A DNA stretch of 64,000 nucleotides from Plantibacter auratus (GCF_050587365.1 NZ_JBOBFV010000001.1:1364001-1428000); one strand, 5' to 3'. Positions 16,401 to 24,711 are shown, numbered from the stretch's first letter. The notes: a model not told the origin generated them from the letters alone. Numbers and translations: made by a program.

Positions 16401-18326
16401 GATGAAGGCCGTGCGGATGACGTCCTCGTCCGTGGGGACCTTCGCGGGCGAGGGGACGAACGTCCAGGTGCCTGCACCGGCATCGGCGTTGAGCGCCGCG
16501 GTCAGCGTCTTGAGGGCGTCGTCGCGGTCGAGCCCGATCGAGGCGGAGTTCTGGATCTCCTCGAGCGAGACGACGTCGGCGTCCAGGGCGTTGATCGCGG
16601 AGACGATCTTCGCCTGCTGACGGGCGAGGCTCTCGGCCGTCGCCGCGCCCCGGACGCCACAACCGGCGGCGTCGGAGTTGTTCACCGTGGTCTTGCCGCC
16701 CTGACGGTCGGTGTAGAAGGTGCACCCGGTCCGGGAGTCGCCGGTGGTGGCGAAGTAGTTGAGGACGTTGAAGGTCGCGAGGGACACGTCGCCACCCACA
16801 CCGCGAGGCGAGGTGGAGCGCGTGTTCTCGAACGTCGCCGGCTGCACGGTCGCCGTGTTGGCACCGGTCAACTGCTGCGTGGGCTGGAACTTCCAGTTGC
16901 TGTTGCGGAAGTCGAAGACGACCGGAGCGGTGAAGTCGACGGCGGCACCGACGCGGACGGGCGCGGTGGTCGAGAGGTACGGCAGCGGGGTGCCGGTGTT
17001 CTCCGCCTTCGAGAAGTCGACGGTCGCGCCGTCGTCGAGGACGACCTTCTCCGCCGGGACCCGTGCCGCGGCGGCGAGCGCCTCAGCGGAACCGGGCTTA
17101 CCGAGGACCGTCGGCGTGACGAACGGCGTCGTCGACGCCGCGAGCGCGATCTCGCCGTAGCGGTTCGTGCTGTAGTTGTCGGTGACCGTGTAGTCGCCGG
17201 CGGGGGCGAGCAGCATGCCCTCGAGGCGCTCGCGCTCCTCGTCGGTCGCCGGGAAGGCGACACTCGCGGCGGTCGGTGCGGTGACGCCGGTGGCGTCCAG
17301 TGCCGTGACGGCGGCCGCGTCCGTGACCTTCAGCTGCGTCAGGCCGTAGTACTCGTCCACGACGCCGGTGACCTGCAGGTACTGGCCGACGGTGACGGAA
17401 CCGACGGTGGCCGGCGAGTAGACGAAGACACCGTCGGACGCGAGGTGCGTCGCGGGGTCGATCGCTCCACCGGTGCCCGCGGTCTGCAGGTAGTAGCCGT
17501 TGAAGCCACCGGTCGGGAAGCTCGCGGTGACGAAGCCCGTGGTGGTGACCGTCTGGCCGACCATCGTGCTCGCGGCGCCGGTGCCCTGGATCTCCGCGAT
17601 CGTCGCCGTACCTGGCTCGACCGGGGTGGTCGGGTCGGTGGGCTCGGGGGTCGGCTCCGGCGTGGGCTCGGGGTCGACCGGGGTGTCGCCGGCGCTGTTC
17701 TGCGGCGTGACCGTGTCGCTGAGCGTGAAGTCGGCGGCGTTGCTGTCGGTGTCGGCGAAGGTGGTGCGCACGATCGACTGCGGAACGGTGTTGCCCGACG
17801 GGGACGGCGACGCGGCCGTCTCGAAGGTGTTCGACGTGCCGTAGCCGAGGAGGTCGACGACAGCCGGGTCGCCGACGACGGAGCCGGCCGTGAGGGTCAC
17901 TGGGGAGGTCGAGGCGACGAGGGCGATCGTGCCCTTGGAGCCCGACGCGTTCAGCTCGCTGGCCACGTCGGGTGTCGGCAGAGCCGCGCCGACCGCGCCG
18001 TTGCTGCTGCCCGAGACGAGGAAGTAGCCGCCGGCCGCGATCTTCCCGGTGAGCGGAACCGTCGTCGACGACGCCGCGGTGCTGGTCGACGAGCGGTACT
18101 GGACCGACCAGCCGCTGACGTCGACTGCCGCGTCGCTCGGGTTGTAGAGCTCGACGAACTTGTTCAGGTAGGGCGCGTTCGCGCTCCCGCCCGAGAGGTA
18201 GGCCTCGTTGATGACGACACCGAGGCCGTCGGTCGAGGCGACGGCTGGTGTCGCCACGAGGGGTGCGGCGACGAGCCCGGCAAGGGCGGCGAAGGCGGAC
18301 AGCCTCCACGGGTGTTTGAACGACAT
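13413..18326 (-). CDS. Secreted ExeM/NucH nuclease fused to 5'-nucleotidase, sortase-type anchor
   Basis: A 1,637-residue protein from ATG 18326. Order of parts: signal peptide to ATPAVAS (about residue 31); lamin-tail domain (GVVINEAYLSGG, FVELYNPSD); Pro/Thr linker; ExeM/NucH OB region; endonuclease/exonuclease/phosphatase domain with LATFNVLNYF, SLEEIQN, LVGDFNSYDAEDP and SSDHDP; metallophosphoesterase with NINDFHGRID, SAGDNIG, GNHEFDQG and GHTHKQY; 5'-nucleotidase C-terminal domain with NPGGMR; Ig-like repeats; C-terminal LSKTG, hydrophobic helix and RRR. It should degrade extracellular DNA and release phosphate from the nucleotides at the cell wall. All catalytic motifs look intact. A longer frame to 18461 is possible but adds residues before a clear signal peptide. 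Confidence 0.93.
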   Translation of the reverse strand: MSFKHPWRLSAFAALAGLVAAPLVATPAVASTDGLGVVINEAYLSGGSANAPYLNKFVELYNPSDAAVDVSGWSVQYRSSTSTAASSTTVPLTGKIAAGGYFLVSGSSNGAVGAALPTPDVASELNASGSKGTIALVASTSPVTLTAGSVVGDPAVVDLLGYGTSNTFETAASPSPSGNTVPQSIVRTTFADTDSNAADFTLSDTVTPQNSAGDTPVDPEPTPEPTPEPTDPTTPVEPGTATIAEIQGTGAASTMVGQTVTTTGFVTASFPTGGFNGYYLQTAGTGGAIDPATHLASDGVFVYSPATVGSVTVGQYLQVTGVVDEYYGLTQLKVTDAAAVTALDATGVTAPTAASVAFPATDEERERLEGMLLAPAGDYTVTDNYSTNRYGEIALAASTTPFVTPTVLGKPGSAEALAAAARVPAEKVVLDDGATVDFSKAENTGTPLPYLSTTAPVRVGAAVDFTAPVVFDFRNSNWKFQPTQQLTGANTATVQPATFENTRSTSPRGVGGDVSLATFNVLNYFATTGDSRTGCTFYTDRQGGKTTVNNSDAAGCGVRGAATAESLARQQAKIVSAINALDADVVSLEEIQNSASIGLDRDDALKTLTAALNADAGAGTWTFVPSPAKVPTDEDVIRTAFIYKSATVETVGESRILLDSPAFDNAREPDAQAFKPKGADDAATFLVIANHFKSKSTSAAATGDNANTGQGAFTGDRTRQAKALVTFADTVSKDVGTKKVFLVGDFNSYDAEDPLDVLRDAGYISQEAKTGEYTYAYEGAVGSLDHIFASPEADQSVTGADVWNINSVESIALEYSRYNANVTDFNVPDMFRSSDHDPVIVGISADASESATVNLLNINDFHGRIDANTTKFAGTIEQLKAMFAPDQTAFISAGDNIGASLFASSAQQDQPTIDVLNALGLKASAVGNHEFDQGYGDLVDRVMADGKNAAWPYLGANVYQKGTKNPALKEYTILDIDGVKVAVVGAITQETPTLVSPAGIADLDFGDPVEAVNRVAAQLTDGDESNGEADVIVAEYHEGAGAGTPDGATLEQELAQESAFTEIVTTTSADVDAIFTGHTHKQYAWDAPIPGVTGKTRPVLQTGSYGEFIGQITLTVDRASGDVTAYTAKNVARTTVAEADLVKQFPAVATVKTITDKALAVAAEIGNQKIGEAKADITRAFNNGVKDDRGAESTLGALVADSLRASLSSADRGGADIGIVNPGGMREEILAGDITYAEANAVLPFLNNLWTTSLTGAQFKTVLEQQWQLDAAGNVPSRPYLQLGLSSNVQYTFDPTKAQGQRITSITVNGAPIDPSKSYRIGSFSFLLQGGDNFREFANGTDTRDSGLVDRDAWIAYLTANSPVSPDFARQSVQVTNAPTAAVAAGKTVSFDVAKLDLTSTGSPVNTSLAIELNGSPIGTVPVTAGAATVSFTVPAGTADGAATVRLTALESGTTLTVPLTVATPPVVTPPTPAPESALIQALKDLIKAITDFIIGKLATIHVGKEYAGTWVSVWLHSDPILVSDGLVQVDADGNVQVTVPEDAPVGAHRLVVQDADGNVIGWQDIVVQAAAVDPGTDPGTQPGAGGGTGSGTAGGSQDGSLSKTGAEPWGNAALAALLLVGGLALVIARRRSAQQL

Positions 18327-18445
18327 GTGGCTCCGAATCGAGGGCCGTCCCCGTTCGGAGCGCGCGACAACGCACCCCCCATTCGAGGCACAGACGATGG
18401 GTAGTGCCTCACAAGCTAACCGACATGCGTGACGGAAGACCACCG

Positions 18446-18543
18446 CGAATGTGAACGGCACGTAAATCCGGGCCTGCTCATCTGAGCACGGGCTTCGCGT
18501 TGGAAACGTGCGAAATCGCTGATCAGCGAGGTATTGTGAACGG
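18446..18543 (-). promoter_or_regulatory. Two CCGTTCACAwT sites upstream of the nuclease gene (possible PhoP half-sites)
   Basis: On the minus strand GCCGTTCACATT and ACCGTTCACAAT occur about 85 bases apart, 120 to 215 bases upstream of the nuclease start. GTTCAC is the core of the actinobacterial Pho box direct-repeat unit. A second adjacent unit is not clear at either site, so this is a weak prediction. Confidence 0.25.
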
Positions 18544-18586
18544 TCTCATCGGTCACTCCGACGAGCGCCAACCTTCAAGCTGTGGT

Positions 18587-19105
18587 TCAGAGCAGCTTGA
18601 GCATGCGGGTGTTACCGAGCGTATTCGGCTTGACCCGCGCGAGGTCGAGGAACTCCGCGACACCTTCGTCCGACGAGCGCACGAGCTGTGCGTAGACCTC
18701 GGGTGGGACGATCTCCTCGCCGATCTCCTGGTAGCCGTGCCTCGTGAAGAAGCCGGTTTCGAAGGTCAGGCAGAACAGGCGACGCAGGCCGAGCTCGACC
18801 GCGTCGTGCTCGAGGCGCTCGACGAGCGCGTGGCCGACCCCGGTGCCGAGGTGGTCTGCGGAGACGGCGAGCGTGCGGACCTCACCGAGGTCCTCCCAGA
18901 TGACGTGCAGCGCGCCGCAGCCGATGAGTTCGCCGTCGGGTGTCTCGGCGACGCGGAACTCCTGGACCGCTTCGTAGAACACGACGTCGTCCTTGCCGAG
19001 GAGGATGCGCTGCTGCACGAGTGGTTCCACGAGCGCCTGGATGCGGCGGACGTCGCTCGTACGGGCGCGACGGACCACATACCCCTGCTGAGCCTGCTCG
19101 ACCAT
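18587..19105 (-). CDS. Amino-acid N-acetyltransferase (ArgA-type, Rv2747-like)
   Basis: A 172-residue single-domain GNAT protein. VVRRARTSDVRRIQALVEPL opens the fold; LAVSADHLGTGVGHALVERL is the acetyl-CoA pyrophosphate-binding loop, of the (Q/R)xxGxG/A type but with HLGTGVG; FETGFFTRHGYQEI is characteristic of the ArgA/Rv2747 group. These enzymes acetylate glutamate (or glutamine) as the first step of arginine synthesis. ATG 19105 follows a strong AGGAGG. It stands alone, with no other arginine genes near. Confidence 0.85.
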   Translation of the reverse strand: MVEQAQQGYVVRRARTSDVRRIQALVEPLVQQRILLGKDDVVFYEAVQEFRVAETPDGELIGCGALHVIWEDLGEVRTLAVSADHLGTGVGHALVERLEHDAVELGLRRLFCLTFETGFFTRHGYQEIGEEIVPPEVYAQLVRSSDEGVAEFLDLARVKPNTLGNTRMLKLL

Positions 19106-19141
19106 CCCGCCTCCTCCTGTCAGAACCTCCGAGAAGTCTAC

Positions 19142-19316
19142 TGACGCCAGCGCGGTGCTCCCGACCGAGCGCGGATTGGTGGGCGCCAGCGCGGTGCGCT
19201 CGAGCGAGCGCTGCCGAAGCGGCGTGAGCGCTACCCAGCCGCGCGAGCGCGGGCCTCCAGAGGGGCGCGCTCGGTCCGGCGGGGCGCGCTCACGTCAGCG
19301 CACCGCGCTGGCGCCG
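19142..19316. repeat. REP-like repeat cluster
   Basis: Copies of the CAGCGC/GCGCTG unit or shortened forms lie at about 19144, 19182 and 19295-19313, with degenerate CTCC...GAG units and GCGCGCTC between. The spacer separates the acetyltransferase start from the glucose-6-phosphate dehydrogenase stop, and I see no gene in it. Confidence 0.7.
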
Positions 19317-19353
19317 GACACCGGAGTGGCGGCACCGGATCACGAGGGGCGGA

Positions 19354-20730
19354 TCAGTGCCACGCCCTCGGGCCCGCGGTGCCGGCCGGGTAGGTGTCGA
19401 TGGACACCTCGTCCTTGCGCCACGCCTTGAGCACGGGCGCGACGATCCGCCAGCATTGCTCGGCCACGTCACCGCGCACCGACAGGGTCGGGTCTCCCTC
19501 GAGGATGCTCGACAGGACCTCGCCGTAGGCACTGAGCTGCCCCGCCTGGAGTTCTGCGTGGAGGGCGACCGGGTCCAGTTCGAAGGGGTCGTCCTCGCCG
19601 TTGATCATCAGGTCGAGGTCGAGCGACGCCGGCTTCAGGCCGATACGGAGCCGCGCCGGGGTCTTCATGCCGTGCAGGCCGGACGGGAGGTGCGGCACCG
19701 GCTTGAAGGTGAAGACGATCTCCTGACGGGTGTCCGCCAGCGCCTTCCCGGACCGCAGCACGAACGGGACACCGGCCCAACGCCAGTTGTCGATCGCGAG
19801 GGTCATCTCGGCGAGCGTCTCCGTGTGGTGCGACGGGTCCACGCCCTGCTCGTCGATGTAGGCGGGCAGCTTGCGGTCGCCGATCGTCCCGGCGCCGTAG
19901 CGTGCACGACGACTCTCCGTGCCGTTCGCCTTCCACGGACGGGTCGCCCGCAGCACCTGGGCCATGCCGCCACGCAGATCCTCGGCGTCGACGCTCGCCG
20001 GTGGCTCCATGGCCGCGAATGCAAGGACGAGGAGCAGGTGACTCTGGATCATGTCGATCAGGGCGCCCGCACGGTCGTAGTACCCGGCGCGACCCTCGAG
20101 GGCTAGCTGCTCGTCGAAGACGATGTCGACGCGTTCGACGTTGTCGGCGGAGAGGAGCGGTTCGAAGATGCGGTTCGCGAAGCGGAGGCCCAGCAGGTTG
20201 AGGACCGTCGACTTGCCGAGAAAGTGGTCGACGCGGAACACCTGCTCCTCCGGCACCAGGTGCTGGAGCAGGCGGTTGAGCGAGCGGGCGGAGGCGTAGT
20301 CGGTGCCGAACGGCTTTTCGAGGGCGAGCATGATGCCCTTGGGGAGCTCCAGCTTCCGCAGAGCCTTGCACGCGAGCAGGGTGACGGCGGGCGGCAGGGC
20401 GAAGTAGAGGGCGACGTTCGGTCCGGCTGCCGCGAGGACGCGTTCGAGCGACGCCGGATCGGAGACGTCGGCCTGCACGTAGGTGGTCTCGGCGACGATC
20501 GCCTCGGCGAGCTTCGACGGGGCGTCCGCGAACGCGGTCTCGACGCGCTTCCGCCAGGCCTCGTCGCTCGACTCGGAGCGGTCGACCCCGATGAGGCGCA
20601 CCGCCTCGCCACGCGGGGAGGCGAGGAGCGACGCGAGTCCGGGCAGTAGGAGTCGGGCCGTGAGATCGCCCCCGGCACCGAGGATCACGAGGGTTCGAGG
20701 GGCGGAGGGTTCCGAGGTGGCGGCGGTCAT
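19354..20730 (-). CDS. zwf: Glucose-6-phosphate dehydrogenase
   Basis: A 458-residue enzyme, shorter than the usual 480-510. The nucleotide-binding loop reads LGAGGDLTARLLLPGL (canonical GxxGDLxxRKLxPAL). The substrate-binding signature RVDHFLGKSTVLNL (about 170-183) replaces the common RIDHYLGKE, keeping Asp, His and Lys. MIQSHLLL supplies the second catalytic His. It oxidises glucose 6-phosphate to 6-phosphogluconolactone, feeding the pentose phosphate pathway. It is not beside opcA, tal or tkt, where the main actinobacterial zwf lies, so this may be a second, divergent paralog; the symbol is by family. Confidence 0.88.
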   Translation of the reverse strand: MTAATSEPSAPRTLVILGAGGDLTARLLLPGLASLLASPRGEAVRLIGVDRSESSDEAWRKRVETAFADAPSKLAEAIVAETTYVQADVSDPASLERVLAAAGPNVALYFALPPAVTLLACKALRKLELPKGIMLALEKPFGTDYASARSLNRLLQHLVPEEQVFRVDHFLGKSTVLNLLGLRFANRIFEPLLSADNVERVDIVFDEQLALEGRAGYYDRAGALIDMIQSHLLLVLAFAAMEPPASVDAEDLRGGMAQVLRATRPWKANGTESRRARYGAGTIGDRKLPAYIDEQGVDPSHHTETLAEMTLAIDNWRWAGVPFVLRSGKALADTRQEIVFTFKPVPHLPSGLHGMKTPARLRIGLKPASLDLDLMINGEDDPFELDPVALHAELQAGQLSAYGEVLSSILEGDPTLSVRGDVAEQCWRIVAPVLKAWRKDEVSIDTYPAGTAGPRAWH

Positions 20731-20802
20731 GCGGCGATCCTACGCGGTGCGCCGACGAGGTCGCGCGGCCTTGCGCCCTCCCGAGGTCCGCCCCACCCCG
20801 GC

Positions 20803-20972
20803 CCAGTGCGGTGCGCTGACGCGAGCGCGAGGGTGTGGGCGTCAGCGCGGTGCGCTGGCGCGAGTGGCGCGGTATAGGCCTCGCCGCGGGTCAGGGACGT
20901 GGGCGCGCCCCTCCGGAGACCCGCGCTCACGCGCTGGACCCGCGCTCATGTCAGCGCACCGCGCTGGCGACC
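20803..20972. repeat. REP-like repeat cluster
   Basis: Three units with CAGYGCGGTGCGCTG or its complement start near 20808, 20843 and 20946. Between them lies CGCGCCCCTCCGGAGACCCGCGCTC, cut here as CGCGCCCCTCCGGAG plus ACCCGCGCTC, the second module of the family. The spacer lies between divergent zwf and Ppx/GppA genes. Confidence 0.72.
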
Positions 20973-21013
20973 GACCACAGCACACCCAGGCAGGCAGGCA
21001 GTACTGTGAGCGC

Positions 21014-21940
21014 ATGCGACTCGGAGTCCTCGACGTGGGATCGAACACCGTCCACCTGCTCATCGTCGATGCCCACCCGGGAGCACGGCCGATCCCCCAG
21101 TCGTCGCACAAGTCGGTGCTGCGACTCATGCGATACCTCACGCCGGATGGATCGATCAGCGATGAGGGCGTCGCGGTCATCCTCGAGTCGATCGGTGCAG
21201 CGGCAGCGATCGCCCGCGAGAGCGGCCTCGACGAGCTCCTTTCGATGGCGACCTCGGCCATCCGTGAGGCGACGAACGGGCCGGAGGTCCTCGCCCTCGT
21301 CGAGGAGCGGACCGGCATCGCCCTGCAGGTCCTCTCCGGTGACGACGAGGCGAAGCTCACCTTCCTCGCCGTCCGCCGCTGGTACGGCTGGTCGGCCGGC
21401 GAGATGCTCCTCCTCGACATCGGCGGCGGCTCACTCGAGATCGCGGCCGGCGGCGACGAGTACCCCGATGTCGCGATCTCCCTCCCGCTCGGCGCCGGAC
21501 GCTCCACCGTCGGCTTCCTCCACGACGACCCACCGACCGCCGCACAGCAGGAGGCGCTCCGCCTGCACGCCCGCGAGGTGCTCGCCGCGGCACTCCCCGC
21601 GTTCGCCGAGGAGCCCGACGCCCATCACGTCGTCGGGTCGTCCAAGACCATCCGCTCCCTCGCACGCCTCGCAGGATCGGTGGCAGACGGGATCGGTGGC
21701 ACCGAACGATCGCTGCTCCGGCGCAGCCAGCTCGACGACTGGATCCCCCGGCTCGCCCGCATTCCGGCTGAGGCCCGCCCCGCGCTCCCCGGGATCACCG
21801 CCGACCGCACGTTCCAGATCGTCGCCGGCGGCATCGTCCTGTCCGAGGCGATGGCCGCCTTCCGCGTCCGCGAGCTCGACGTCTCCCCCTGGGCGCTCCG
21901 CGAGGGCATCATCCTCCGGTACCTCGACCGCCTCGGCTGA
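21014..21940 (+). CDS. Ppx/GppA phosphatase family protein
   Basis: A 308-residue protein of the ASKHA fold. The phosphate-binding loops are clear: LGVLDVGSNTVHLLIVD at the N-terminus and LLLDIGGGSLEIAAG (about 134-148). MATSAIREATN holds the conserved catalytic-side Ala-Arg-(E/D) segment, and HHVVGSSKTIRSLARL is the later adenosine-side motif. Length matches the short actinobacterial exopolyphosphatase (Ppx1/Rv0496-like), which hydrolyses short-chain polyphosphate or interacts with (p)ppGpp. ATG 21014 overlaps GAGCGC. It is followed by a strong shared terminator. Confidence 0.92.
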   Translation: MRLGVLDVGSNTVHLLIVDAHPGARPIPQSSHKSVLRLMRYLTPDGSISDEGVAVILESIGAAAAIARESGLDELLSMATSAIREATNGPEVLALVEERTGIALQVLSGDDEAKLTFLAVRRWYGWSAGEMLLLDIGGGSLEIAAGGDEYPDVAISLPLGAGRSTVGFLHDDPPTAAQQEALRLHAREVLAAALPAFAEEPDAHHVVGSSKTIRSLARLAGSVADGIGGTERSLLRRSQLDDWIPRLARIPAEARPALPGITADRTFQIVAGGIVLSEAMAAFRVRELDVSPWALREGIILRYLDRLG

Positions 21941-22021
21941 CCGCCACCGTTCGCTCGCCCAGGTTCGGGCGCTCCAGTGCTCGCGCGCCCGGAGATGGGC
22001 GAACGAACACCCCTGACACGA

Positions 22022-22055
22022 CGAAGGCCCCCACTCCGCGGAGTGGGGGCCTTCG
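22022..22055. terminator. Bidirectional terminator between ppx-like gene and clpC
   Basis: A perfect 34-base palindrome, arms CGAAGGCCCCCACTCCG and its complement, lies 82 bases after the ppx-like stop and 12 bases after the clpC stop. It can terminate both convergent transcripts. Confidence 0.9.
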
Positions 22056-22066
22056 GTGACTCGGGA

Positions 22067-24595
22067 CTACTCGCCCGTGATGGCGAGGTCCGGCGTGGCC
22101 GAACCCGTACCGAGCGACGCCTGCGCGTTGACGCCGGCACCGACCGACTCACCGCGAGCCGAGGTCGTGAAGGCGAACGCACCGTTCACGAAGTCGACGT
22201 GCACGTGATCGCCGGCGTTGAGCTCGCCGTGGAGGATCTGCTCGCTGAGCTGGTCCTCGACCTCGCGCTGCATCGCACGACGCAGCGGACGAGCACCGAG
22301 GGTCGGGTCGAAGCCGACCTCGATGAGGCGCTCCTTCGCCGGCAGCGTGAGCTCGATCGTCATGTCGCGGTCGAGCAGACGCTCCGAGAGACGCTTCGTG
22401 AACAGGTCCACGATCTGCAGCAGCTCCGGCTTCGACAGCTGCGGGAACACGATGATGTCGTCGACACGGTTCAGGAACTCGGGCTTGAAGTGCTTCTTCA
22501 GCTCCTCGTTCACCTTGCCGCGCATGATGTCGTACCCCGTCGAGGCGTTGCCCTCGATCTGGAAGCCGACCGGACCACCGGCGATGTCACGAGCACCGAG
22601 GTTGGTGGTCATGATGATGACGGTGTTCTTGAAGTCGACGACGCGACCCTGACCATCCGTCAACCGGCCCTCTTCCAGGATCTGGAGGAGCGAGTTGAAG
22701 ATGTCGGGGTGGGCCTTCTCGATCTCGTCGAAGAGCACGACGCTGAACGGCTTGCGACGCACCTTCTCGGTGAGCTGGCCGCCCTCTTCGAAGCCGACGA
22801 ATCCGGGAGGAGCACCGAACAGTCGCGAGACCGTGTGCTTCTCGCCGTACTCCGACATGTCGAGGGAGATCAGCGCGCCTTCGTCGTCGAACAGGAACTC
22901 GGCGAGCGCCTTCGCGAGCTCGGTCTTACCGACACCCGTGGGGCCGGCGAAGATGAACGAGCCCGAGGGACGCTTCGGGTCCTTGAGGCCGGCACGCGTG
23001 CGGCGGATGGTCTTGGAGAGCGCCGAGATGGCCTCCTCCTGACCGATGACCCGCTGGTGCAGCGCCTTCTCCATGAAGACGAGTCGCGAGGACTCCTCTT
23101 CCGTGAGCTTGAAGACGGGGATGCCGGTCGCCTGGGCGAGGACCTCGGCGATCAGGCCCTCGTCGACCTCGGCGGTCGTCTTGACGTCGCCTGAGCGCCA
23201 CTGCTTCTCGAGGCGAAGACGCTCGCCGAGCAGGTTCTTCTCCTCGTCGCGGAGCGACGCCGCCTTCTCGAAGTCCTGCTCCTCGATGGCCGTCTCCTTG
23301 GCCTCGCGGACGCCGGCGATCTTGTCGTCGAACTCGCGCAGCTCCGGGGGGCTCGAGAGGATCGACAGACGCAGGCGTGCACCGGCCTCGTCGATCAAGT
23401 CGATGGCCTTGTCGGGCAGGAAGCGGTCGGAGATGTACCGGTCGGCGAGGTTCGCCGCCGAGACGAGCGCGCCGTCGGTGATGGACACCTTGTGGTGTGC
23501 CTCGTACCGGTCGCGCAGCCCCTTGAGGATGTTGATCGTGTGGGGCAGCGACGGCTCCATGACCTGGATCGGCTGGAAGCGACGCTCGAGTGCGGCGTCC
23601 TTCTCGAAGTGCTTGCGGTACTCGTCGAGCGTGGTGGCACCGATGGTCTGGAGCTCACCGCGAGCGAGCAGCGGCTTGAGGATGGAGGCCGCGTCAATCG
23701 CGCCTTCGGCGGCACCGGCACCCACGAGGGTGTGGATCTCGTCGATGAAGACGATGATGTCGCCGCGGGTGCGGATCTCCTTGGTGACCTTCTTCAGGCG
23801 CTCCTCGAAGTCACCGCGGTAGCGGCTGCCGGCGATGAGCGAGCCGAGGTCGAGCGAGTACAGCTGCTTGTCCTTCAGCGTCTCCGGGACATCGCCCTTG
23901 ACGATCGCCTGGGCGAGACCCTCGACGACGGCGGTCTTGCCGACGCCGGGCTCACCGATGAGGACCGGGTTGTTCTTCGAGCGACGGGAGAGGATCTGCA
24001 TGACCCGCTCCATCTCCTTGTCACGACCGATGACCGGGTCGAGCTTGTTGTCGCGCGCGGCCTGCGTGAGGTTGCGGCCGAACTGGTCGAGGATCTGCGA
24101 CCCGCCCTGTGCCTGCTGCTCACTCTGGTTGCCGCCGACCGGGGCTGCTTCCTTGCCCTGGTAGCCGGACAGCAGCTGGATGACCTGCTGGCGCACGCGG
24201 TTGAGGTCGGCACCCAGCTTCACGAGGACCTGGGCTGCGACGCCCTCGCCCTCGCGGATGAGGCCGAGCAGGATGTGCTCCGTGCCGATGTAGTTGTGGC
24301 CGAGCTGCAGCGCTTCGCGCAGGCTCAGCTCCAGCACCTTCTTGGCGCGCGGCGTGAACGGGATGTGTCCCGTCGGCTGCTGCTGGCCGGTGCCGATGAT
24401 GTCGGTGACCTGCTCGCGCACGGCATCGAGGGAGATCCCGAGGGACTCGAGTGCCTTGGCGGCGACTCCTTCTCCCTCGTGGATGAGGCCGAGCAGGATG
24501 TGCTCGGTCCCGATGTAGTTGTGGTTGAGCATCTTGGCCTCTTCCTGGGCCAGGACGACGACACGACGCGCACGGTCGGTGAATCTCTCGAACAT
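22067..24595 (-). CDS. clpC: ATP-dependent Clp protease ATP-binding subunit ClpC
   Basis: An 842-residue Hsp100 unfoldase. Order: double Clp N repeat (NHNYIGTEHILLGLI and GHNYIGTEHILLGLI), first AAA+ ring with GEPGVGKT (about 205-212), UVR segment (EEQDFEKAASLRDEEKNLL), second AAA+ ring with GPTGVGKT (about 545-552), C-terminal D2-small domain ending in a flexible Gly/Ala tail. It unfolds substrates for ClpP1P2 and is essential in mycobacteria. Start MFERFTDRARR at ATG 24595 is set by GGAGGAG seven bases upstream; a GTG two codons earlier is less likely. No CIRCE or HAIR box was seen upstream. Confidence 0.97.
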   Translation of the reverse strand: MFERFTDRARRVVVLAQEEAKMLNHNYIGTEHILLGLIHEGEGVAAKALESLGISLDAVREQVTDIIGTGQQQPTGHIPFTPRAKKVLELSLREALQLGHNYIGTEHILLGLIREGEGVAAQVLVKLGADLNRVRQQVIQLLSGYQGKEAAPVGGNQSEQQAQGGSQILDQFGRNLTQAARDNKLDPVIGRDKEMERVMQILSRRSKNNPVLIGEPGVGKTAVVEGLAQAIVKGDVPETLKDKQLYSLDLGSLIAGSRYRGDFEERLKKVTKEIRTRGDIIVFIDEIHTLVGAGAAEGAIDAASILKPLLARGELQTIGATTLDEYRKHFEKDAALERRFQPIQVMEPSLPHTINILKGLRDRYEAHHKVSITDGALVSAANLADRYISDRFLPDKAIDLIDEAGARLRLSILSSPPELREFDDKIAGVREAKETAIEEQDFEKAASLRDEEKNLLGERLRLEKQWRSGDVKTTAEVDEGLIAEVLAQATGIPVFKLTEEESSRLVFMEKALHQRVIGQEEAISALSKTIRRTRAGLKDPKRPSGSFIFAGPTGVGKTELAKALAEFLFDDEGALISLDMSEYGEKHTVSRLFGAPPGFVGFEEGGQLTEKVRRKPFSVVLFDEIEKAHPDIFNSLLQILEEGRLTDGQGRVVDFKNTVIIMTTNLGARDIAGGPVGFQIEGNASTGYDIMRGKVNEELKKHFKPEFLNRVDDIIVFPQLSKPELLQIVDLFTKRLSERLLDRDMTIELTLPAKERLIEVGFDPTLGARPLRRAMQREVEDQLSEQILHGELNAGDHVHVDFVNGAFAFTTSARGESVGAGVNAQASLGTGSATPDLAITGE

Positions 24596-24711
24596 GATCA
24601 CTCTCCTCCGGCACCGGGCAGGGTGGTGATGCCGTTAGTAGGAGCGTAACGACCGCCGCAGCTCTCTTCGCCCCTGTTCGCCGTGGGCGTGATGCGCGGC
24701 CACCGGGAACG

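Noticed and set aside
13680..18404. A 1,574-codon plus-strand open frame opposite the nuclease gene
   Set aside because: Extremely rich in Arg, Asp and Gly with no domain pattern; it is the antisense frame of a GC-rich gene whose minus-strand product has clear catalytic motifs.
24596..24711. CIRCE or HAIR heat-shock operator upstream of clpC
   Set aside because: No inverted TTAGCACTC or CTTGAGT pair was found in the spacer.
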